This document shows, in pieces, positions 52,217 to 61,143 of a stretch of 64,000 nucleotides of DNA. Under the pieces are notes generated by a model, which saw only the letters and a list, made by a program, of their open reading frames with translations, was not told where the DNA came from and did no database searches. Both the position numbers and the translations under genes were made by a program. The stretch comes from JAEUMD01 sp050246945. GTDB taxonomy: Bacteria > Pseudomonadota > Alphaproteobacteria > Rhizobiales > Hyphomicrobiaceae. Location of the stretch: NCBI GenBank assembly GCA_050246945.1, contig JBFWVC010000011.1, forward strand, positions 62,001 through 126,000, in the 5' to 3' direction. The stretch's first letter is position 1, and every line of letters starts with the position of its first letter.

Positions 52217-53581
52217 ATGCTCATACTTCGCACTTCCATTTCCGCCCTGGCCGTTGCGGCCGCTACTGCTCTCATATTCGTAACGCCAGCTGACGCGACC
52301 GAAGGGTATGCGCCACCGGGCTTCGGCGCCCGTTCGAAAGCGCTGGCCGGTGCAGGTGTTGCCGATTCGCGCGACGCCACCGCAGCCGCGCTTAACCCTG
52401 CCGGGCTCGTGCACGTCGGCGATGAGATCGACATGTCGTTGTCGGCCTTTAATCCAAATCGGAGCTTCAGTACGGATGGCCCTGGACTCCTGATCGGTGG
52501 GCCAATTGATGTCGACAGTGACAAGCCCTGGTTCTTCATCCCCAACCTGGCGTGGAGCACGCGCGCTTTTGCAAATCCATTGTTCGACGTCATGGCGTTT
52601 ACAATGGTCGGCAACGGCGGCATGAACACGAGCTATCCGACCTTCACCAACAACAATCTTAATTTTTGTCCCGGCGGGCAGGGTGTCTTCTGCTCCGGCA
52701 AGGCGGGAATCAACCTCCTGCAGATGGTCATGAGCGTTGCTGTGGCCAAGCAGATCGCTCCAGGCATCTCCGTCGGTGTTGCCCCGATGATGGCGCTGCA
52801 ATCCTTTGACGCCCATGGCACCGATCTCTTCGCTGGCTTCTCTACAACTGGCAATGTTTCGGGAAACCGGAATGATTGGTCAGTGGGTGGTGGCGTGCGT
52901 GCCGGCATCGAAATCGAGCCGAGGAAGGGTTTCCGCATCGGTGTTTCGGGCACGACGCCGATATGGATGCAGGACTTCGAGAAATACGACGGCCTGTTTG
53001 CGCAGGCCGGTGGATTCGATATACCGGCTTCGCTGCAAGCGGGAGTTGCCATCGACGTCACCCCGGCGCTCACATTGATGTTTGACTGGCGCTACATCTG
53101 GTATAGCTCCGTCGACTCTGTTGGAAATCCGATGTCCAACATCCTGGCGTGCCCTAACGTCGGACTGGGCGGAACGGATCCGAGTTCTTGCCTCGGCGGC
53201 TCACATGGTCCTGGCTTCGGCTGGAACGATATCAACATCCTTAAGTTTGGCATGGAATATCGTGCCAATGAGAAGCTTACGCTTCGGGCGGGTTATGCCT
53301 GGAATGAGCAGCCTATAAATAAGGCCGATGTAACCTTCAACATCCTGGCCCCAGCAGTAACCCAGCACCACATCACGGGTGGTCTCGAATATGACTTGGG
53401 TGGCGGTTACCATGTTGAGCTGGCGGGCATGTATGCGCCGAACGTAAGCGTTTCCGGGCCGGAATTCTTCAATGCGGAGTTTGGAGGTCCGCCCCAGCAC
53501 GTCAAACTGGAAATGTCCCAGTACGAAGTCACCGTTGGCGTGAAATACAAGTTCAACGAAGCGATGGCTCCGCTGAAGTAA
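52217..53581 (+). CDS. FadL/OmpP1-family outer-membrane channel
   Basis: This encodes 454 residues. The signal peptide (LILRTSISALAVAAATALIF, ending ADA) is followed by EGYAPPGFGARSKALAGAGVADSRDATAAALNPAGL, the N-terminal hatch motif of the FadL family (the NPAGL box). The C-terminus alternates strands and ends YEVTVGVKYKFNEAMAPLK. Such channels let hydrophobic compounds cross the outer membrane. Its position after dsrE-tusA raises the possibility of a hydrophobic or organic sulfur substrate, which is inference. GGGGGG precedes the ATG. Confidence 0.87.
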   Translation: MLILRTSISALAVAAATALIFVTPADATEGYAPPGFGARSKALAGAGVADSRDATAAALNPAGLVHVGDEIDMSLSAFNPNRSFSTDGPGLLIGGPIDVDSDKPWFFIPNLAWSTRAFANPLFDVMAFTMVGNGGMNTSYPTFTNNNLNFCPGGQGVFCSGKAGINLLQMVMSVAVAKQIAPGISVGVAPMMALQSFDAHGTDLFAGFSTTGNVSGNRNDWSVGGGVRAGIEIEPRKGFRIGVSGTTPIWMQDFEKYDGLFAQAGGFDIPASLQAGVAIDVTPALTLMFDWRYIWYSSVDSVGNPMSNILACPNVGLGGTDPSSCLGGSHGPGFGWNDINILKFGMEYRANEKLTLRAGYAWNEQPINKADVTFNILAPAVTQHHITGGLEYDLGGGYHVELAGMYAPNVSVSGPEFFNAEFGGPPQHVKLEMSQYEVTVGVKYKFNEAMAPLK

Positions 53582-53610
53582 TCATCACTCATCACATCTC
53601 TCATCTCCCG

Positions 53611-53645
53611 AGCGCCCGCGGTTCTGATCGCGGGCGCTTTGCTTT
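53611..53645 (+). terminator. Rho-independent terminator of the FadL-like gene
   Basis: AGCGCCCGCG and CGCGGGCGCT pair around an 8-base loop and are followed by TTGCTTT. It lies 29 bases after the stop codon. Confidence 0.8.
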
Positions 53646-53669
53646 CCGGCTGCCTCATCAAGTCGGCCG

Positions 53670-53683
53670 CCCCCCCCCCCCCC
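53670..53683 (+). repeat. Run of 14 cytosines
   Basis: A homopolymer of 14 C in an intergenic position. Runs of this length are prone to slip during replication and sequencing, so its true length is uncertain. Confidence 0.8.
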
Positions 53684-53697
53684 GACCGATCGTGCGG

Positions 53698-53829
53698 TTT
53701 TAGAGCAGGTCAATATGAGATTGAATCAGGTCTGACCATCGTGGCCTGCTCTATCTCTTTAGTTTGAGAGACTGATTCACGCCTTCGATGGAAGCATGGC
53801 TGCTTCCATCTCAGACGATCAGGCTCTAG
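53698..53829 (+). repeat. 130-bp palindromic repeat, copy 2
   Basis: Nearly identical to 22907-23035, with a few substitutions (CAATATGAGATTG against CAGTATTAGATTG). It starts TTTAGAGCAGG and ends GGCTCTAG. It sits alone, not touching a stop codon. Confidence 0.85.
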
Positions 53830-53966
53830 GTAATAGACCCGACGCGCATGGCATGGCGCTTGAGCCGCCGCAATTCAGCCGCAGCCCGGCGGTTGTCTCC
53901 TGCTCGTGTCCGGCCCGGTTATGGGGCCGGCTTTGGGCCGCCCTTCATCCGCCAGGGGAGTTCGAC

Positions 53967-55013
53967 ATGCGGTCGTGGCTGAGTTCCGATCCTTGCTCTT
54001 GCACGCGCCGTCGTTACCGCGCGGCGGCGGTGCGTCTGGCTGCGCTCGGTTTCATCATCATTCTCGGCGCGCTCGTTCCGGGCGGGCTTGCATCTCGCGC
54101 GCAGGAGGCTGGCGGTTCGGCCTCACCGTCCAGCGCGCGCCTCGTTCAGGCGGCCAACAGCCGCGTGGCCCTGGTGCTGCCGCCCTCCTATCAACCGGCC
54201 AAGCTCTATTCGGGCTTCGAGGACGAGCGGCGTGGCATCTCCTTCGTGATCTTCGAGGCGCCGTATGCAGCCTATGACGAGATGAAGGGCGCCTTCACGC
54301 CGGAGACGCTTGCATCGCGCGGGCTGATGGACGGCAAGTCGGGCCAGCTGGACCGGCAGGGCGACTATGTCTACATGCGGGCGCGGCAATCCTCTCCGGC
54401 TGGCACTTATGCGAAGTTCTTCGTGCTGTTTCGGACTACGGACCAGACAGTGCTGGTATCGGCCAACGTTCCGGTGAAGGCGCTGGATGCAGGCGGTGCG
54501 GCGCCCGCGGAGATTGAACAGGCGCTGGCCAGCGCGCAAACCGTTCCCGTGGCGCGGATCAAGGATCTCTACAAGCTGGGCTACCTCGGCCCGTTCAAGG
54601 AGGCGGGCCGCGTTGCAGGCACGAGCAAGCTCTACACGCTGGATGGGAGGCTCGAGCCGGAACACAAAGGAGCAACTCGGCCGGCTTTGATCGTGGCGCC
54701 TTCGATCGACAAGCGACCCATCGTCGACATCAACGCAACTGCCAGGACGCTGATGCAGACGCTTCCCGGATATCGCGACATGGACATCGGCGTGCCCGAA
54801 GCGGTCAGTGTCTCGGGAATGAGTGGCGTCGCATTGAAAGGCACGGCGATCGATCTCCAATCGGAAACGCGGATGGTCGTCTACCAGGTGCTGCTGGTGG
54901 CCGGCGATGGCGGTTACTACCGGCTGGTCGGGCTCGTGCCGGAAGCGGAGGCAGAGCGGCTGCTGCCCGAGATCGTGCGGATCTCACTGAGCTTCGAGGT
55001 CATGCCAGGTTAG
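53967..55013 (+). CDS. Secreted protein, unknown function
   Basis: This encodes 348 residues. The chosen ATG has GGGGAG upstream; a longer reading would cross the repeat at 53829. A long signal peptide (AAAVRLAALGFIIILGALVPG, ending LASRAQ) leads into a mature domain with SRVALVLPPSYQPAKLYSGFED, GISFVIFEAPYAAYDEMK, YAKFFVLFRTTDQTVLVSAN and YYRLVGLVPEAEAERLLPEI. The fold may be like a lipoprotein or PsbP/Mog1-type domain, but I do not recognise the family. No cysteine suggests a lipid anchor. Confidence 0.75.
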   Translation: MRSWLSSDPCSCTRRRYRAAAVRLAALGFIIILGALVPGGLASRAQEAGGSASPSSARLVQAANSRVALVLPPSYQPAKLYSGFEDERRGISFVIFEAPYAAYDEMKGAFTPETLASRGLMDGKSGQLDRQGDYVYMRARQSSPAGTYAKFFVLFRTTDQTVLVSANVPVKALDAGGAAPAEIEQALASAQTVPVARIKDLYKLGYLGPFKEAGRVAGTSKLYTLDGRLEPEHKGATRPALIVAPSIDKRPIVDINATARTLMQTLPGYRDMDIGVPEAVSVSGMSGVALKGTAIDLQSETRMVVYQVLLVAGDGGYYRLVGLVPEAEAERLLPEIVRISLSFEVMPG

Positions 55014-55366
55014 GTCCCGACCCATTGTTGTCGGGCCCGGCCCCTGGTGTGGATCAGAGGTGGGGGCGACACGCACACGCTCCATCGCCTTGCGGAGAGC
55101 ATGTTCTTCGCGCCGAACCGCTACACTTTCGCGCGACATGCATTGTCTTTGTCTTCCTGTTTGCAATCATGCCATTGCCTTCCACTTTTTGGCTTTTCGC
55201 CACGCATGGAGACGGTCGCCGGCTTCCACTTCGGCTGTGGCGCGCACCGTTCATCCAATAGCGCCGAAGCACGGGCGCGCGTTCCACCAGTGAGGGCTAA
55301 CTCCCCCTTGACAGCAAGCGGTGGCCTCTGGATAACGGCGGCTCGTCCTGCGCCAAGACGCAGTGC
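55014..55366. other. Gap before tRNA-Val
   Basis: About 350 bases. A hairpin (GGTCCCGAC / GTCGGGCCC at 55014-55038) follows the secreted protein gene without a T-run. A diverged single copy of the dispersed palindrome lies at 55097-55141. The rest should hold the tRNA promoter. Confidence 0.45.
55097..55141 (+). repeat. Diverged single copy of the dispersed palindrome
   Basis: GAGCATGTTCTTCGCGCCGA and TTTCGCGCGACATGC match the 19135-19186 element with several changes; half copies of the same variant (CTTTTGCGCGACATGC) occur at 62581-62673. Confidence 0.55.
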
Positions 55367-55441
55367 GGGCGGTTAGCTCAGCGGTAGAGCACACGCTTCA
55401 CACGCGTGGGGTCACTGGTTCAATCCCAGTACCGCCCACCA
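55367..55441 (+). tRNA. tRNA-Val (anticodon CAC)
   Basis: GGGCGGT pairs with ACCGCCC in the acceptor stem; the D arm is GCTC AGCGGTA GAGC; the anticodon stem CACGC/GCGTG holds the loop TTCACAC with anticodon CAC; the T arm is ACTGG TTCAATC CCAGT. The CCA end is encoded. It reads GTG codons. Confidence 0.95.
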
Positions 55442-55746
55442 TGAAATATCAAATGATTGCAGGTGCTTGCATCAGGTTCTCGATGCGGCGCTGAGCGGGC
55501 GACGGATCCGATGATCACGCGAGCATAGCGGTCACGTGGCGTGGGTGACGTGCCTTGTTGTCGCTGAACTCAACACCATCGTCTGCGCACGGATTGGCCG
55601 GCGGGCGGCTTATGAATTAACGCTGTTGCAGATGTGGCATCCTCCTTGCGAGGTGCTTGCCTTCGATGGTTGTCCGGCGGCAACTGCCCAAAATGACTCC
55701 ATACTGTTTCGTTTGTGAACCTCTGCATTTTTCTCGAGTGATTGCC

Positions 55747-57459
55747 ATGACCGTTGTTTCGAACGCCTCCGAGTTATTGGCTGCCCTGGCGAACGCCTCT
55801 CCCGGCGACACCATTGAACTAACACCGGGTGACTATGGGAATGTCATCTTAGACGGCTACAATTTTACTGGCACCGTCACGATCACATCTCAACTGCCGA
55901 ATTCGGCGGCTACCTTCGATACATTGTTCGTCAAGAACTCGAGCTACCTCAAATTCGATAATGTCGTCGTTCATCACGCGCTTGCAGATGGCGAGCCAGA
56001 CTGGTCGTCGGCCTTCCGCATCGATAAGTCCGACCACATCACCGTCGCAAATTCGGAAATATCTGGCAGCGCCGACGAAAACCATACAAATGACGGCCAG
56101 GGCCTTCTCGTACTCGACTCAAGCAACGTCAAAGTAGATGGCAACGCGTTTCACGACCTGAAGACGGGGGTTTCGGTCGGCCGGTCCACATATATCGACG
56201 TTACGAACAACAGCTTCACGGACATCCGCAGCGATGGTGCGGATTTCGCCAATGTTCGTCATGTCCTGGTCGACGGCAATACATTTACCAACTTCCATCC
56301 GGCATTCGATCTCGGTGATCATCCCGACATGATCCAGATCTGGAATGACGGTTCGTTCGGGGACACGTACGACATTGCCATAAGCAACAATGAACTCATC
56401 CAGGGAGACGGCGGCAATGTGCAGGGCATCTTCGTACAGGGCGCATTGGCCCAGCCAGACGGCTCGGTGCCTTCCCCGCTCCACGACCTGATCATTTCTG
56501 GCAACGCTATCGACATCGGTGCTGCCCAAGGCATTTGGCTCAGCGATGTTGATGCGGCCCTAGTCTCCGACAATACCGTGACACAGGCATCGGGAGGAAT
56601 ATCCACCCCATCCATCCGCACGGATCACACGAGCAACACGACGGTCGAATACAATAATGCGCCGCAAATCGATGACGTCGGTTCGACGAACCTGATTTAT
56701 AACGACAACACAATCACGGCAGAAGCGCCCTCCGGGTCAACGATCCAGGGAACCAGCGGCGGCGACACGCTTTTTGGATCCACCGGCGATGACACCATCT
56801 TGGGCGGCAATGGCAACGACACCGCATGGGGCAGCGACGGCAATGACCGTATCAACGGGGAGAGCGGCGATGATCTGCTCTACGGCGACGACGGCAACGA
56901 CTCCCTGAACGGCGGCGGCGGCAACGACGAGTTGCATGGCGGAAAGGGGAACGACGGCTTCTTTGGTGGTGGCGGCAATGACCGGCTGTTCGGAGAAGGC
57001 GGCAACGATGTCATGTTCGGTGATGGCGGCAACGATATGCTGAATGGGGGTGGCGGCGACGATCAAATGCACGGAGGGAGCGGAAACGACGGCTTCTTTG
57101 GAGGAGGCGGAAACGACACCATCTACGGCGATGACGGCGATGACACGATCTACGGCGACGGGGGTAATGACGTCATCGACGGTGGACGAGGTAATGATAC
57201 CTTCATCGGTGGCGCGGGTGCTGACACATTCGTGTTCGGTTTTGGGGCGGGCTCCGACAGGATCCTCGACTTCCAAAGCGGCAGCGATCTTTTGGACTTT
57301 TCCGGCTTAACAACAGTAGCGTCGATCGATGATCTCGACATCGTCCAATTGGGTACCAAAGCCGTCACGATCAGTTATTTCGACGGCGTCATCGATGTGG
57401 TTCTGGAGATCGACTCCTCTTCACCGATAATTCTTGATACCACTGACTTCCTATTTTGA
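55747..57459 (+). CDS. Beta-helix protein with RTX calcium-binding repeats
   Basis: This encodes 570 residues. Residues 1-330 are a right-handed parallel beta-helix of the pectate-lyase/mannuronan-epimerase type (TIELTPGDYGNVILDG, ITVANSEISGSADEN, NVKVDGNAFHDL, IDVTNNSFTDI, HDLIISGNAIDIGAAQGIWL). Residues 345-510 hold about 16 nonapeptide RTX repeats (GGNGNDTAW, GGGGNDELH and so on) that bind calcium; one block of about 45 residues is duplicated. The C-terminus (GADTFVFGFGAGSDRILDFQ) is a type 1 secretion signal. No signal peptide; no secretion genes are close. It probably acts outside the cell on polysaccharide. The start has a weak ribosome site. Confidence 0.88.
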   Translation: MTVVSNASELLAALANASPGDTIELTPGDYGNVILDGYNFTGTVTITSQLPNSAATFDTLFVKNSSYLKFDNVVVHHALADGEPDWSSAFRIDKSDHITVANSEISGSADENHTNDGQGLLVLDSSNVKVDGNAFHDLKTGVSVGRSTYIDVTNNSFTDIRSDGADFANVRHVLVDGNTFTNFHPAFDLGDHPDMIQIWNDGSFGDTYDIAISNNELIQGDGGNVQGIFVQGALAQPDGSVPSPLHDLIISGNAIDIGAAQGIWLSDVDAALVSDNTVTQASGGISTPSIRTDHTSNTTVEYNNAPQIDDVGSTNLIYNDNTITAEAPSGSTIQGTSGGDTLFGSTGDDTILGGNGNDTAWGSDGNDRINGESGDDLLYGDDGNDSLNGGGGNDELHGGKGNDGFFGGGGNDRLFGEGGNDVMFGDGGNDMLNGGGGDDQMHGGSGNDGFFGGGGNDTIYGDDGDDTIYGDGGNDVIDGGRGNDTFIGGAGADTFVFGFGAGSDRILDFQSGSDLLDFSGLTTVASIDDLDIVQLGTKAVTISYFDGVIDVVLEIDSSSPIILDTTDFLF

Positions 57460-57646
57460 GTTCTGCGCGCACAGCAGCTTCGCCAGCATGTCAAGCGGCG
57501 AGGCGTATGGCAAACGCGGCCACTGCTGGTCTGGGCGTCGCGCCGCGGGACCGGAGAGATGAGGAACGTTTGCATGTTTGCCGGTCAAATGGGATAGCCT
57601 GTGTGTCGACGATTGCAATCAATATCGGCCAACCACTGGATCGCGA

Positions 57647-59119
57647 ATGCCACCTGGCTCCCGAACCTACCGCAACCTGACGCCAGAGGCAGCGACACAG
57701 CGGCTGCAGGCGCTCTACCAGGATGCGACAGAAGCTCTCGCCTCTGCGTTCGATCGCTATCTCCAAACGCGAAAAATTCCGTCGGACGAAGAACGGCTCC
57801 AATTCTGCTATCCGTTGCTGCGCGTCGTCTACGGGAGCGCACCAACCCCTCCGCCCGTCAGCCGGCGCGCATTCGCCAAGCTGCAACGTCCAGGGGTCTA
57901 TGAGACCACTATCACGCATCCGGACTTCTTTCGCAGCTATCTACTGGAGCAACTCGACCCCCTGTCTAGAGAATATGGGGCGCAGATCGAAGTCTCCACG
58001 AGCCGCCAGGAAATTCCATTCCCCTACGTCATAGAAAGCACTGCTGCCATTGCAAAGGCTGGCGTGAGCGCTGGCGATCTCGCCAGATATTTTCCGACGC
58101 CCAACCTCGCAGCGGTTGGCGACGAGATTGCTGACGGCCTTGTGCAGCTTGATGGCAACGGACCCGATCCGCTCGCATTGTTCGATGCCGCACGAACCGA
58201 CTATTCATTGCGACGCCTCGTCCATTACACGGGCAGCGATTGGCGCCATACGCAACGCTGGGTGCTGCTTACAAACTATCATCGTTATGTCGATCAATTC
58301 ATCGGCTACTCCCGTGGGCACCTGCTGAACGGCGGTGCTTTCGAGCGTCTGGTGATGCCCGGAAATGTTGTCATTGAGCGCGAGACCTGCTCCAAGACCG
58401 CCGATGAGTTGGTCGCAGCTTCGCAATGGCATCGGTATCAGATGCCGGCGTATCACCTTGTCGGCTCCGGAGGCGAGGGCGTCACGCTTATCAACATCGG
58501 TGTCGGCCCCTCCAATGCAAAGAACATCACCGATCATCTGGCCGTTCTGCGCCCCCACTGCTGGTTGATGGTTGGCCATTGCGGTGGTCTGCGCGAAAGC
58601 CAGTCCATCGGCGACTATGTTCTCGCGCACGCTTATCTACGTCAGGACCGTATTCTTGACGCACTGGTTCCACCTGAAGTTCCAATCCCCGCACTGGCTG
58701 AGATCCAAGTCGCGCTACAGGAAGCTGCGGCGCAGGTAACCGGACAACGCGGCGATGCCTTGAAAGGTCGATTGCGGACCGGCACTGTGGTCACCAACGA
58801 CGATCGCAACTGGGAACTTCGGTTCACTCTGGAGCGTCGCCGGATCAATCTATCGCGAGCCATTGCCGTGGACATGGAAAGCGGCACCATAGCCGCCCAG
58901 GGCTACCGCCTGCGGGTCCCCTATGGCACGCTGCTTTGCGTGTCCGACAAGCCATTGCACGGTGAAATCAAACTGCCAGGCGCCGCCAATGCATTTTACG
59001 AAACGGCCGTTGCGCAGCACTTGGAGATTGGCCTTGCCGCCGTCGAGATTCTGAAGACGCACCAGGAATCGCTGCACTCGCGCAAACTGCGATCGTTCGA
59101 TGAACCCCCGTTCCGCTGA
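57647..59119 (+). CDS. amn: AMP nucleosidase
   Basis: This encodes 490 residues, full length for Amn. The N-terminal domain (to about residue 180) includes ATQRLQALYQDATEAL and RPGVYETTITHPDFFRSYL; the catalytic domain has MPAYHLVGSGGEGVTLINIGVGPSNAKNITDHLAVLRP, WLMVGHCGGLRESQSIGDYVLAHAYLR and AIAVDMESGTIAAQGYR, the phosphorylase-like active site. It splits AMP into adenine and ribose 5-phosphate. The ribosome site is weak; the start was set by the usual N-terminus. Confidence 0.93.
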   Translation: MPPGSRTYRNLTPEAATQRLQALYQDATEALASAFDRYLQTRKIPSDEERLQFCYPLLRVVYGSAPTPPPVSRRAFAKLQRPGVYETTITHPDFFRSYLLEQLDPLSREYGAQIEVSTSRQEIPFPYVIESTAAIAKAGVSAGDLARYFPTPNLAAVGDEIADGLVQLDGNGPDPLALFDAARTDYSLRRLVHYTGSDWRHTQRWVLLTNYHRYVDQFIGYSRGHLLNGGAFERLVMPGNVVIERETCSKTADELVAASQWHRYQMPAYHLVGSGGEGVTLINIGVGPSNAKNITDHLAVLRPHCWLMVGHCGGLRESQSIGDYVLAHAYLRQDRILDALVPPEVPIPALAEIQVALQEAAAQVTGQRGDALKGRLRTGTVVTNDDRNWELRFTLERRRINLSRAIAVDMESGTIAAQGYRLRVPYGTLLCVSDKPLHGEIKLPGAANAFYETAVAQHLEIGLAAVEILKTHQESLHSRKLRSFDEPPFR

Positions 59120-59531
59120 ACTTTGCCAGTTCACCAACTACTCCGCGACGCCGGGCATCCTGCCGCGGGCACGGACGCGCCAATGGTCAAAACCTCAGGC
59201 AATCCCTTGAGACAGCAGCGCGTGGTGGCGATACTACGGTGTCGGCATTCAAAGTCATCCGGTTGGCGAAGGACCTGGAAGAACCAGCACATGAAAAGGC
59301 CGTCCGCCACTCCCATTCAGACTGCGACTACATCCGGCGTCGTTCGCGGCATCACCGCAGCCGATCCGTTGTCGACACGGTTGCTGAAGAACATATGCAC
59401 AGCAACGCCATCCTTGAGCGGCAAAACTTCCCTGATGCTGACCGCCTCGCCGTTTTGGCAATGAAGCGCGGCAGCGAACCGCCGATATCCGGCTGGAGTT
59501 TGCTTGCCAAATGTCCAGAGGGCCGCCGGCT
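59120..59531. other. Gap with no recognisable gene
   Basis: About 410 bases between amn and the EAL gene, which converge. A 98-codon frame from GTG at 59239 (MSAFKVIRLAKDLEEPAHEK) has no ribosome site or known family. No clear terminator is visible. Confidence 0.4.
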
Positions 59532-60887
59532 CTAATATTCCATACGGACATCTTGGTCCGGGCCGAATATTTCGGAACGCCCGGATTCGTTCAATGTGTC
59601 ATCTTTTGAGCATGAGCCCGGACCCGTCGTTTGTCTTCGCTGCAGTACGAAAACTGCCGGCGCAGGCGCGCCGAAATAGTAGCCTTGCAGCCATGTCGCT
59701 CCCGAATTCCGCAGAATTTCGACCTGATCCTCGGCTTCCACTCCTTCAGCTACCGCTACCAGGTTCAGATCCGCCGCCAATCTCAGTATGCCTCCGATGA
59801 TCCTTCTCGATCGATCGCATCGGGCCAAGGGCCCGATAAACGACCTGTCGATCTTTATGCTTTGAATGGGCAATGAGTGAAGGCGGGCAAGCGACGAGTA
59901 GCCGGCTCCGAAGTCGTCGAGACTGATATTGACGCCCATGTCTCTAATGCGCTCGAACTGTCTCATCACCTGCCCTGAACACGACATGGTAATGCTTTCG
60001 GTCAATTCGATGGTGAGCCGCTTGGGGTGAAGCCCCGTATCCTCGAGTGTTCTCTCAATCGTCAGCGACACATCGGATGTGAGAAACTCCGCAGGTGAAA
60101 GATTTACGGCGACGCCGACGCTGCCATCGTGGGCCAGAATGTCCATACACGCCTTGTTCAGTGCCCAACACCCAATCTCGGCAATGACGCCCACCTTCTC
60201 GGCGGCCGGGATGAAATGTTCGGGGGAAATGATTTGTTGTGAAGGAAGGTTCCAGCGGATCAAAGCTTCATATTGGACAACCTTCGTCGACTTTGCCGAG
60301 ACGACTGGCTGGTAGAACAGCTCGAACTGCTCTTGATCCAGCGCCTCGCGAATTGCGTGCGCAAGAGAATGCCTTCCTGCGCGCCTGCTCAATGGGATCC
60401 CGCCGATCGACGCCTGATCCGGCATCTGCCTGCGCATCTCGGCATCGAGCGCCAATTCTGCGCATTGCAATAGCTGAAATGGCGTCCTGCACGTCTCGGC
60501 AAGCGTCACCGTTCCCACACTGCAGACGGGTTCGTCGCCGACCGCATCGGCGAGCCTTGACAGGCCAGCCGACAGCGCATCGGCCAGCTCCGGAACGCGC
60601 GAGACCGCGTTATCGCGCCATTGCACAATGGCGAATTTGTCGGGCGCCAATCGCGCAATTCGTTCGCCGTTGCAGAGAAGATCGGTAAGAATCGCGGTGA
60701 TCTTCTTGCCCGGCAGGAGTTCGATTTTGGAACGCGGCATTTCGTGATCCACCGGATGCAACTTTGCTAAATGAAATGCAAACTTCGAACCACTATCGGC
60801 ACGTTGCAGACGTGCCAACAGGAGTTCCAGTCCGCGCGCATCCAGCAATTCATGCATTGCGTTTGCCCTGGGGTTTTCCGGCGTCAT
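59532..60887 (-). CDS. EAL-domain c-di-GMP phosphodiesterase
   Basis: This encodes 451 residues. The first 170 look like a worn GGDEF domain without its motif. The EAL domain follows, with all key residues: YEALIRW (EAL), VAVNLSPAEFL, LTIELTES, ISLDDFGAGYSSLARL (DDFG), IKIDRSFIG, AVAEGVEAEDQ and LQGYYFGAP. It should hydrolyse c-di-GMP. A GAF-GGDEF cyclase gene is just upstream on the same strand. The C-terminal 40 residues are disordered. An upstream TTG was not taken as start. Confidence 0.9.
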   Translation of the reverse strand: MTPENPRANAMHELLDARGLELLLARLQRADSGSKFAFHLAKLHPVDHEMPRSKIELLPGKKITAILTDLLCNGERIARLAPDKFAIVQWRDNAVSRVPELADALSAGLSRLADAVGDEPVCSVGTVTLAETCRTPFQLLQCAELALDAEMRRQMPDQASIGGIPLSRRAGRHSLAHAIREALDQEQFELFYQPVVSAKSTKVVQYEALIRWNLPSQQIISPEHFIPAAEKVGVIAEIGCWALNKACMDILAHDGSVGVAVNLSPAEFLTSDVSLTIERTLEDTGLHPKRLTIELTESITMSCSGQVMRQFERIRDMGVNISLDDFGAGYSSLARLHSLPIQSIKIDRSFIGPLARCDRSRRIIGGILRLAADLNLVAVAEGVEAEDQVEILRNSGATWLQGYYFGAPAPAVFVLQRRQTTGPGSCSKDDTLNESGRSEIFGPDQDVRMEY

Positions 60888-61143
60888 GCGGCATTCGCTG
60901 CCGAGTTGTGCCCGGCATTGTGACAAGCGTGCAATACGCTCTTATTAGCATATGATATTTCTTGCGCTGCGGCGTAACCAATTTCGCCGATCCCGCGTGC
61001 GATGTTGCGAAGGGGTTCGCAGATTGCATGCGAACCCAAGCCGCGCTGAGGCGGACAGGCTCCATTTCATACCGGCAGCGATCTATGCCTGTGTTGACGC
61101 AGGACGCGTTTTCCTTTCCAAATGATGTGGATTGCATGCTCAC

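Larger units (their letters stand above)
53582..53966. other. Gap with terminator, poly-C run and 130-bp repeat
   Basis: It holds the FadL terminator (53611-53645), a run of 14 cytosines (53670-53683) and copy 2 of the 130-bp repeat, then about 135 bases with the promoter region of the next gene. Confidence 0.55.

Noticed and set aside
59239..59535. 98-codon plus-strand gene between amn and the EAL gene
   Set aside because: No ribosome site, no family, and it runs into the 3' end of the convergent EAL gene.
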